Assembly (NCBI GenBank): GCA_030263455.1
Contig: SZOZ01000002.1
Coordinates: 558,001-622,000, forward strand
Source: Synechococcales cyanobacterium CNB
GTDB taxonomy: Bacteria; Planctomycetota; Phycisphaerae; Phycisphaerales; UBA1924
DNA length: 64,000 nucleotides
Direction of reading: 5' to 3'
The position numbers were made by a program, and so were the translations under genes. The notes under the pieces are model-generated. The model was not told the DNA's origin. It saw only the letters and a list, made by a program, of their open reading frames with translations, and did not search any database. Positions 58,084 through 64,000 of this stretch are shown here, piece by piece (position 1 is the stretch's first letter; each line of letters opens with the position of its first letter).

Positions 58084-58770
58084 ATGGCGGATGCGGGCGA
58101 TGCGGGAGCGATCGGCGGCGCGCCGGCAGCGGCGCGTGCGCCCGTGCGCCGATGGGCGGAACTCGCCGCGATGTTCGTCGCCGGCCCGGCCGCGTACGCC
58201 GTCGCCGATCCCGGGCCGGGGTGGCTCTTCCCCGCGCTGTGGGCGTGGGCGGCGGCGTGTCTGTGGCTGCTGCTGCGCGATCCGACCTTTGACCGACGGC
58301 AGTTGTGGAACGCGCGGAACGCGCTGCGGGTCGGCGGCCGTGTCGTCGCGGTCTTCGTGCCGCTCGGCGCGGGGATCGCCCTGGCGGTCGCCGCGCTGGA
58401 CGAGGACGCGCTCTTCTCGCTCCCGCGACGCAGGCCCGAACTGTGGGCGGCGATCATGCTGCTCTACCCGCTGCTGAGCGTCTACCCGCAGGAGGTCATC
58501 TTCCGCGTCTTCTTCTTCCACCGCTACGGCGCGCTCTTCGGCAGGCAGGGCGTCGTCGTCGTCGCCAGCGCGGCCGCGTTCGGCCTCGCCCACGTCGTCT
58601 TCCACAACTGGATCGCCGTCGCCATGACGTTCATCGGCGGCCTGCTCTTCGCCGCGACCTACACCCGCACCCGATCGGCCTTCGCCGTGTCCGTCGAACA
58701 CGCGCTGTACGGGTGCCTGGTCTTCACGATCGGGCTGGGGCAGTACTTCTACAGCGGACGGGCGGGGTGA
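58084..58770 (+). CDS. CPBP-family intramembrane protease
   Basis: This 228-residue membrane protein has about six helices and the CPBP/Abi motifs in order: YPQEVIFRVFFFHRYG (usual EExxxR, here QExxxR), GLAHVVFHNW and VEHALYGCLVF. Members include prenyl-protein proteases and bacteriocin self-immunity proteins. The loss of the first acidic residue of the EExxxR motif makes catalysis uncertain. The CRISPR array begins about 100 bp beyond its stop on the other side. Confidence 0.85.
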   Translation: MADAGDAGAIGGAPAAARAPVRRWAELAAMFVAGPAAYAVADPGPGWLFPALWAWAAACLWLLLRDPTFDRRQLWNARNALRVGGRVVAVFVPLGAGIALAVAALDEDALFSLPRRRPELWAAIMLLYPLLSVYPQEVIFRVFFFHRYGALFGRQGVVVVASAAAFGLAHVVFHNWIAVAMTFIGGLLFAATYTRTRSAFAVSVEHALYGCLVFTIGLGQYFYSGRAG

Positions 58771-58867
58771 GGCTCGCACCATCGCCGTGGGCAACGGGCG
58801 ACCCGTGCGCCGGGGTGAAGGCTCTCAGTCCATGCCGGTCAGCCATGCCGCGGCGACACGAGGCAAG

Positions 58868-58899
58868 GGTGTAGCCGTGACTTTGCGGTCAGGCGCACC
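58868..58899. repeat. Decayed terminal CRISPR repeat
   Basis: This segment aligns with the repeat consensus from GGTGT through TCAGGCGCACC, with a clean loss of the CTGA that follows GGTGT and five substitutions in the next 27 bases. Twenty-nine bases separate it from the first intact repeat, exactly a spacer length. It marks the trailer end of the array. Confidence 0.8.
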
Positions 58900-58928
58900 G
58901 TTTCAAATGTGGCGAGGTCAAACCGGTG

Positions 58929-59490
58929 GGTGTCTGAAGCCGCGATTCTGGGATCAGGCGCACCTGACCAGGTCGGCGGTTTGTGCGTGTGTTAGGTGTC
59001 TGAAGCCGCGATTCTGGGATCAGGCGCACCGCTCTGTATCAGTGAGCAGACGGACTCTCAGGTGTCTGAAGCCGCGATTCTGGGATCAGGCGCACCGGTG
59101 TACCGGGCTGTCCCCCCGCCCGTGGGGTGTCTGAAGCCGCGATTCTGGGATCAGGCGCACCTCGACATCAACGAGGCGGCGCGCTCGTACAGGTGTCTGA
59201 AGCCGCGATTCTGGGATCAGGCGCACCAGTCGCATGACGACAGCGGCCATCATACGCGGTGTCTGAAGCCGCGATTCTGGGATCAGGCGCACCGCCCAGA
59301 GAAGGAACCCCAATGGCCACCAAGGTGTCTGAAGCCGCGATTCTGGGATCAGGCGCACCTGTCTCGCAGGCCATCCGTCCGAGCTGATGGTGTCTGAAGC
59401 CGCGATTCTGGGATCAGGCGCACCATCGCGGTCAGGCTCATGCGACGCACCACGGGTGTCTGAAGCCGCGATTCTGGGATCAGGCGCACC
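58929..59490 (-). CRISPR. CRISPR array, nine identical 36-nt repeats and eight spacers (plus a ninth next to the decayed repeat)
   Basis: Intact repeats start at 58929, 58995, 59061, 59126, 59192, 59258, 59324, 59389 and 59455. Each is 36 nt, reads GGTGTCTGAAGCCGCG...TCAGGCGCACC on the + strand, and is identical in all nine. Spacers are 29-30 nt and all differ. The ends GGTG/CACC and inner CTGA/TCAG can fold into a hairpin. The decayed repeat lies at the left and the leader promoter at the right, so the array is probably transcribed leftward, giving crRNA repeats that start GGTGCGCCTGATCCC and end CTTCAGACACC. Confidence 0.99.
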
Positions 59491-59560
59491 TGACCTCTCG
59501 TAAACCACGTTCCCGCAAGAACTTGTGTCCGAAACGCCCGTTCCAAACCGGGTTGACGAG

Positions 59561-59662
59561 TGTGCGGATGACCACGGAATCACGACTTTTTGCTTCGTGC
59601 CTTGGGTCCGTCCCGTTGGTCCAATGGTCCGCCGGGCGTGTTCCGGGCATATGACTCGAAGC
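59561..59662 (-). ncRNA. Candidate tracrRNA encoded in the leader
   Basis: Read leftward, the segment begins at the predicted +1 (59662) with GCTTCG, which pairs with CGAAGC at 59597-59592 to close a structured 5' part of about 70 nt. An A-rich linker follows, then a 23-nt segment at 59583-59561 (GTGATTCCGTGG...CCGCACA). Against the first 23 nt of the crRNA repeat that segment forms 16 Watson-Crick and 2 G:U pairs, in helices of 5, 5 and 7 bp. Scaffold then anti-repeat is the order of tracrRNAs in several type V systems. A hairpin CCCG-N8-CGGG at 59552-59537 lies just beyond. Expression is not shown. Confidence 0.55.
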
Positions 59663-59668
59663 AGGGTC

Positions 59669-59697
59669 AGTGTACCAAAATCCGACCGGGCGGTCAA
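59669..59697 (-). promoter_or_regulatory. Leader promoter reading toward the array
   Basis: On the minus strand TTGACC (59697-59692) and TACACT (59674-59669) are separated by exactly 17 bp. The predicted +1 is about 59662. It lies 27 bp past the effector stop and 172 bp before the first repeat, so it could drive the candidate tracrRNA and the array. Confidence 0.6.
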
Positions 59698-59723
59698 CCC
59701 GTTCGTCCGGGGTGGGTCCGGGG

Positions 59724-62171
59724 TCAGGGGCTGCCCGGCTCGGGGGCGGGGAGGGTGATCGCGCCCCAGAAGACGCGGGCGAGGACTCGGGCGGCGTTGG
59801 CGTCGCTGTTCATCTCCTGCTTGCACTTCTCGCAGATGAACGTGCGCTTGGCCTTGTTCTTGTTGAACAGGCCGATGTTCTCCTGCCGCGCACCGCAGGC
59901 TGAACAGACGCGCGAGGAGTTGTGAAAGGGGGCGGTGACAACGCGCATGCCGCGTTCGACGGCCTTCTCGGTGACCTTGGCGCGGACGCGACCGTAGGCG
60001 TGCATGGCGGCGGAGCGCTTCTTGCGCTCTGCCTCGTCGCCGAGTTGGTTGTAGGCCGGGGGTCGCTGGCCGCGCATGCTCTCGAAGACGATGAGATCGC
60101 ACCTGTGCTCCTCAGCGGCGTCGATGACCCGAGCGGCGTTATGCCTGGCCCAGTCGCGGATCATCCAGGCGACGTGACGCTGCAGGCTGCGCTGGTCGTG
60201 AGCGGCGGGTTTCGGGGCCGGCTCACCCTCGCGCCGGCGACGCTCTGCAATCTCGACGGAGCGCTCGGCGAGGCGGGCGAGGTGGCGGGCGAGGTGCTCC
60301 TTGCGCAGGCCGCGGGGGTCTTGCTTGTCGCTGAACTCGAGAGTTGCAGGGCGCTGATTGTGCTTGGGGTCATTCGGGTTGGGAACGAGGGTTGCGGGCG
60401 GGGCGTCGTAGAGTACGTTGATCTTCACGATCCTGAGTGCGACGTCGCGCTCGTGCGTTCGCCCGCGGTAGACGGCGGCGTGCGCGCCCTTCTCGCCCAG
60501 ATCGACGGCGAGAATGCGCATGTCTCGTTCCGGGTCGCCGTTGAAGGTTTCGAGCAGGCGTTGGCGGGCGGCGTCGATGAACTGCTGGTCTTGGGCACGG
60601 CGCGGGAACTTGCGGCTGCGGAGGAGTTGGAGTTCGTCCTGCGAGCAGGAGAAGCGGGAGGGCTTGTGGGGCGCGCCGAAGCGAAAGCCGGCCCGCGGAC
60701 GAGCGCCGACAAAGTGGATGTGGACGCTGGTGATGTTCACCTCGCGTTTCGAGGGCTTGTAGCCGCGCGGCCAGGGGATGAAACCGAACTCGACCCACTC
60801 GCCGCCCGGCGCGCCCTCGAGGCGGAGGCGGACAACGGGCCGGTCGAGGTCGATCTCGTGGAAGCCCTCTCCGAAGACCTTGGGCATGGGCAGGTCGCGG
60901 GCGGAGGGGTAGGCGAAGGTGGGCTTGCGCGGGCCGGCGAGGTAGAAGCGTCGCCACTCGCGATACTCCGATTCGAGCGCGAGGAGGGCGTCGGGGAGTT
61001 GGGCGACGGCTCGCCTGTAGCGGTCGCACAGTTCCGTGTGCGGGTTCCAGAGGCACTCCGATTTCTCGAAGACCTGACCACCGATCCTGCGGCAGTGGGG
61101 GAGGCGGCCGTGCTGGACGACGGTCGTATCGTTCATCCCCATCGCGTTGAGATACGCGATCCAGTTCTTCTTCAATCTCGTCACCGCATGACCGCGCTCC
61201 CGCTCGGGGAGATCGTTGAACAAGACGCGCGGCAGGTTCGGGTTCGAGAACTGCTTCGTGGGTTGGGATATCCGCTGCTCGTGGCAGAAGCGAACGAACT
61301 TCTCCGCATCTTCCCAGAATCGCTTGTCGTTGAAGGCGGTGTTGGCCTGCTTCCTGGCTCTGACGAACTCGGCGTACTTCCAGCAGAGCGGTCCGTGGCC
61401 CTTCTGCCCGTAGCAGCAGTTGTCCACGTTCTGGCGCAGGCGATCCCACGGGCAGATGCGCGGGGCCTTGGCGCGGATGCCCTGTCTCTCGTCGCGCTCC
61501 GGGTCCAGGAGATTGCGAAAGACGCCCGTGAACCGTTCGCGGACTTCGGGCGTGAGGTCGGGGTGATCGCGCTCCCACTCGTCGCGCTCCTGCTCCCACG
61601 CCGCGCGCTGGCGGATCCAGTTCTCGACGCCGCGCTTGTAGCGGGCGACGACCCACTCGGCGGCGGACTTGAGGAGCACGAGGCGGTGGGCGCGGTCGAG
61701 GGTTCGGAGCCGATCGAAGAGGCGCGCGGCCGCGCGGTTGCCCGGATCGCGGTGCGGCCCACGCTCGGCGGCATCGTCCATCGCCCGGCGCAGGTCGTCG
61801 GGGATCGACCGCCCGGCGATCGAGTCCGCCCGCCTGAAGCCCGCAACGTCGTCGAAGACGGAAAGACGCCAGCCGTCACGCTCCTTCTCGTCGGCCTCGA
61901 CACCGGACAGGGCCGGTTCGAGCAGGAAGTCGCCGAGCGTGCCGAAGGATTCTGGGTGCGCTTCGTCGCCCGCGCGCTTGCGCAGGCCCATGATCCACTG
62001 GCAGATTCCCGCGGTGTCGGTATTGAACCGCTCGAAGTGCTCGCGGAGGAGCATCACCTTGCGCCTGTACTCCTCGGGGCTTTCGCCCGACAGCCGACAG
62101 AGCCGGCGAACCAGCGTGCGGGACTCCTTGTAGCGAGTGCGAGTCGGAGTTTCAATGTGTGGCGACGCCAT
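59724..62171 (-). CDS. cas12: Compact Cas12-like type V CRISPR effector
   Basis: This 815-residue protein has a split-in-sequence RuvC nuclease in its C-terminal 265 residues: RuvC-I ILAVDLGEKG with Asp557, RuvC-II DLIVFESMRG with Glu697 and RuvC-III MNSDANAAR with Asp790. The zinc ribbon between II and III uses Cys756, Cys759, Cys780 and Cys783. Residues 1-550 lack a known enzymatic motif and are Arg/Glu-rich helices, as expected for REC and WED domains; a beta-rich stretch (VNITSVHIHFVGARPRAGF) precedes RuvC-I. The length excludes TnpB (about 400) and is below Cas12a/b. GAAGG lies four bases before the ATG. The array is immediately downstream. Subtype V-G or V-L by size, or undescribed. Confidence 0.92.
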   Translation of the reverse strand: MASPHIETPTRTRYKESRTLVRRLCRLSGESPEEYRRKVMLLREHFERFNTDTAGICQWIMGLRKRAGDEAHPESFGTLGDFLLEPALSGVEADEKERDGWRLSVFDDVAGFRRADSIAGRSIPDDLRRAMDDAAERGPHRDPGNRAAARLFDRLRTLDRAHRLVLLKSAAEWVVARYKRGVENWIRQRAAWEQERDEWERDHPDLTPEVRERFTGVFRNLLDPERDERQGIRAKAPRICPWDRLRQNVDNCCYGQKGHGPLCWKYAEFVRARKQANTAFNDKRFWEDAEKFVRFCHEQRISQPTKQFSNPNLPRVLFNDLPERERGHAVTRLKKNWIAYLNAMGMNDTTVVQHGRLPHCRRIGGQVFEKSECLWNPHTELCDRYRRAVAQLPDALLALESEYREWRRFYLAGPRKPTFAYPSARDLPMPKVFGEGFHEIDLDRPVVRLRLEGAPGGEWVEFGFIPWPRGYKPSKREVNITSVHIHFVGARPRAGFRFGAPHKPSRFSCSQDELQLLRSRKFPRRAQDQQFIDAARQRLLETFNGDPERDMRILAVDLGEKGAHAAVYRGRTHERDVALRIVKINVLYDAPPATLVPNPNDPKHNQRPATLEFSDKQDPRGLRKEHLARHLARLAERSVEIAERRRREGEPAPKPAAHDQRSLQRHVAWMIRDWARHNAARVIDAAEEHRCDLIVFESMRGQRPPAYNQLGDEAERKKRSAAMHAYGRVRAKVTEKAVERGMRVVTAPFHNSSRVCSACGARQENIGLFNKNKAKRTFICEKCKQEMNSDANAARVLARVFWGAITLPAPEPGSP

Positions 62172-62268
62172 GCCTTCATTCTAACGACAGGCACCGGTTG
62201 AGAAGACGTTCGCCGGCCCGCCCTATCCTTCCGCCCTTTCGCACCGCCCCCCACGGAGACCCGTCCTC

Positions 62269-63924
62269 ATGCCCGCCGAGCAGCAGTTTGCGACGCTTCC
62301 CGCCGACACGAATCAGGCCCGCGGCCTGGCCGAGTACGCCATCGCCTTCATGTGGGGCGAACCCGGCACGCGCGGCGAGCCGGACGCGGCGGTGCTGGAG
62401 CGCACCAACCTCTTCTTCACCGACGCGTGCCTGTGCGGCATCAGCGCGCTGGCGATGGGGTGCAACGCGCCGAACGTGCTGCGGCGCGAGGCGTTCGAGT
62501 ACGCGGTGCCGGAGGGGCACGCGGGCAGGCCGCTCGGGCGGTGCACGCGGCACGGGGCGACGGTCTTCGGCTCGGCGACGCGGGTGAAGAGCGAGAAGGC
62601 GATCGTCGCCAACTGCGCGGCGGTGCGCGAGTGGGACGCGAACGGGACGAACTTCGGCTACAACCCCGCGCGGGGGCACACGGCCGGCGAGTTCGGGCAC
62701 AACGACTTCTACGCCGTCCCGCTGGCCGCGGCCCAGATGCTCGGGGCGGACGGGGCGACCTCGCTGCGCGGCATGGTCCTGCACGACGAGATCCGCGGGC
62801 GGCTGGCCGAGGTCTTCAGCCTGAAGGACTGCAAGATCGATCACGTGCTGCACGGGGCGATCGCGTCGGCGTGCGTGTTCGGGGCGATGGTGGGGGCGAC
62901 GGCGGAGCAGATCGAGAGCGCGATCGGCATGGTGGTCGCGCACTACGTGCCGTTCCGCGCAATCCGCGCCGGCAAGCAGCTCTCGGACAGCAAGGGCGCA
63001 TCGGCGGCGATCAGCACCGAGGCGGCGATCCTGAGCCTGAAGCGCAGCATGGCCGGGTTCCGGGGGCCGCGGGACATCTTCCGCAACCCGGAGGCGGTCT
63101 TCCGGCTCTTCGAGGGGCCTGGGCAGATGTTCGGCAGGTTGGACAAGAGCGGCGCGCTGGTCGCCGCGCCGAACACCGAGAAGCGCGACGCCTCGCCGTT
63201 CGACCTCGTGCTGGCGCGTGCCGGCGGGGACTTCGCGGTGATGGGGATGCACTTCAAGCTCGCGCTGTACGAGCACCAGTCCGCCGGCGCGGTGCAGGCG
63301 ATCGTGGACCTGATCGCCAGGCACCCCGGGCTGATCGAACGAGCGGACGGCTCGGCCGTCGGGCACATCCGAATCGTGGCGTACGAGCCGGCGTTCGGCA
63401 TCATCGGCGACCCGGCCAAGAAAGACCCGAAGACCCGCCAGAGCGCGGACCACTCGATGGCGTACATCATCGCCACGCTGCTGCGCAAGGCGCTGGAGAA
63501 CCGTGCCGCGGGTCGACCGACGGACTGGAAGGGCCTGATGCTGAACCCGCTGGACTACTCGAAGGACGCGGTGTTCAACCCGCGGACGCGCGAGTTGATG
63601 GCGAGGATCGACTTCGTGCACGGCGGGCCGGAGTACGACCGCCGCTACCCCGACGGCATCCCGACGAGCGTGATCATCACGGACGACAAGGGCGCGCAAC
63701 ACGACTCGGGGCTGGTGATGTACCCGGCCGGGCACGCGCGAAACACGACCGCCGACCTGCGCGGGCTGCTGGAACACAAGTTCGGGCTGATGGCGGCGCT
63801 CGCCACCGACGACCCCACGCAGCTGATCGCTCGCTTCGATGGCCTCGCGGGCAAGAGCGCGAACCAGGTGCAAACGATCAACGACTTCGAGTACGCGGCG
63901 AGGGGGGGGTTCGAGGAGTTCTGA
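62269..63924 (+). CDS. MmgE/PrpD-family protein (2-methylcitrate dehydratase-like)
   Basis: This 551-residue protein has the MmgE/PrpD pattern. The N-terminal helical domain contains FFTDACLCGISALAMG and HNDFYAVPLAAAQM, then LHDEIRGRLAEVF and HVLHGAIASACVFGAMVGAT; the C-terminal half carries SADHSMAYIIATLLRKALE, a hallmark of the family. Members dehydrate 2-methylcitrate or act on related tricarboxylates. No other methylcitrate-cycle gene is in the window. It is divergent from the Cas12-like gene by 97 bp, probably an ordinary chromosomal neighbour. Confidence 0.9.
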   Translation: MPAEQQFATLPADTNQARGLAEYAIAFMWGEPGTRGEPDAAVLERTNLFFTDACLCGISALAMGCNAPNVLRREAFEYAVPEGHAGRPLGRCTRHGATVFGSATRVKSEKAIVANCAAVREWDANGTNFGYNPARGHTAGEFGHNDFYAVPLAAAQMLGADGATSLRGMVLHDEIRGRLAEVFSLKDCKIDHVLHGAIASACVFGAMVGATAEQIESAIGMVVAHYVPFRAIRAGKQLSDSKGASAAISTEAAILSLKRSMAGFRGPRDIFRNPEAVFRLFEGPGQMFGRLDKSGALVAAPNTEKRDASPFDLVLARAGGDFAVMGMHFKLALYEHQSAGAVQAIVDLIARHPGLIERADGSAVGHIRIVAYEPAFGIIGDPAKKDPKTRQSADHSMAYIIATLLRKALENRAAGRPTDWKGLMLNPLDYSKDAVFNPRTRELMARIDFVHGGPEYDRRYPDGIPTSVIITDDKGAQHDSGLVMYPAGHARNTTADLRGLLEHKFGLMAALATDDPTQLIARFDGLAGKSANQVQTINDFEYAARGGFEEF

Positions 63925-63971
63925 GGTCGAGCCCGGAGGCCGAAGGGAGACGGGCGAGCGGGAGCGCGGGC

Positions 63972-64000
63972 ATGGGGCGTGCGGTGGCGGTGTTCTGCGG
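63972..64000 (+). CDS. Start of a LOG-like protein (cut by the window edge)
   Basis: The ATG at 63972 opens MGRAVAVFCG, like the N terminus of LOG/cytokinin-riboside phosphoribohydrolase-type proteins (xxxVFCGSxxG). GGGAG lies nine bases upstream. Only ten codons are visible, so the call is weak. Confidence 0.35.

Noticed and set aside
58787-59546. Open reading frames through the CRISPR array, including repeated peptides such as LKPRFWDQAH
   Set aside because: A 36-nt repeat and 30-nt spacers are multiples of three, so frames stay open by chance; the array explains the sequence fully.
59724-62171. Reading the effector as a TnpB/IS605-type transposon protein
   Set aside because: At 815 residues it is twice TnpB length, has no transposon ends or TnpA nearby, and adjoins a true CRISPR array and leader.
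59919-62201. 759-residue open frame on the + strand across the effector gene
   Set aside because: It mirrors the effector in antisense and lacks any family motif.

Overview
The window is high-GC DNA with dense, mostly intact genes. Several traits point to a planctomycete, probably of the Phycisphaerae: secreted proteins ending in paired short EF-hand/dockerin-like repeats, a Ser/Thr kinase with a long TPR-type tail beside an ECF sigma factor, a PEP-CTERM-like secreted protein, many lipoproteins and Spy-like helical secreted proteins, and sulfated-glycan genes. This placement is an inference from gene content. No rRNA operon, insertion sequence or prophage was recognised.

Layout. 1-8.6 kb: a cyclophilin, then a surface-glycan block (two glycosyltransferases, a sugar epimerase, a sulfotransferase and a GDP-mannose 3,5-epimerase). 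8.9-17 kb: an anion transporter, a secreted phosphodiesterase-like protein, gamma-glutamyltransferase, a secreted protein cut from its dockerin tail by one in-frame TGA, a class IV aminotransferase and a basic DNA-binding-like protein. 17-25 kb: ClpB, lipoproteins, a UDP-glucuronate-epimerase-like protein and an Mrp/ApbC ATPase. 25-30 kb: an NHL-type protein, a TetR regulator with a candidate operator, a histidine kinase, a NUDIX hydrolase and ParB. Two perfect parS palindromes lie inside the kinase and NUDIX genes, so this is probably an origin-proximal segment. 30-39.6 kb: PgpH-type HD phosphodiesterase and PhoH, a PhoBR-type two-component pair, and two tandem phosphate-selective-porin-like genes. 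39.6-48 kb: ArgS, a BtuF-like lipoprotein operon, a sugar-type ABC ATPase and tRNA-Gln. 48-58.8 kb: kinase, cupin, ECF sigma factor, dockerin protein, ABC exporter, dicarboxylate symporter, thiolase and CPBP protease.

The standout is at 58.87-62.17 kb, a compact, self-contained class 2 type V CRISPR locus. It holds one 815-residue Cas12-like effector (RuvC residues D557, E697 and D790 plus a four-cysteine zinc ribbon) and nine identical 36-nt repeats with 29-30-nt spacers, plus a decayed tenth repeat at the far end. No cas1, cas2 or cas4 is present in the window. In the 233 bp between effector and array, on the same strand, there is a promoter with a 17-bp spacer, then at the predicted +1 a 6-bp closing stem, and then a 23-nt segment able to form 18 pairs with the first 23 nt of the crRNA repeat. 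This is a strong candidate tracrRNA that would be transcribed through the leader into the array. The subtype cannot be fixed by eye. Its length fits V-G or V-L type effectors or an undescribed branch.
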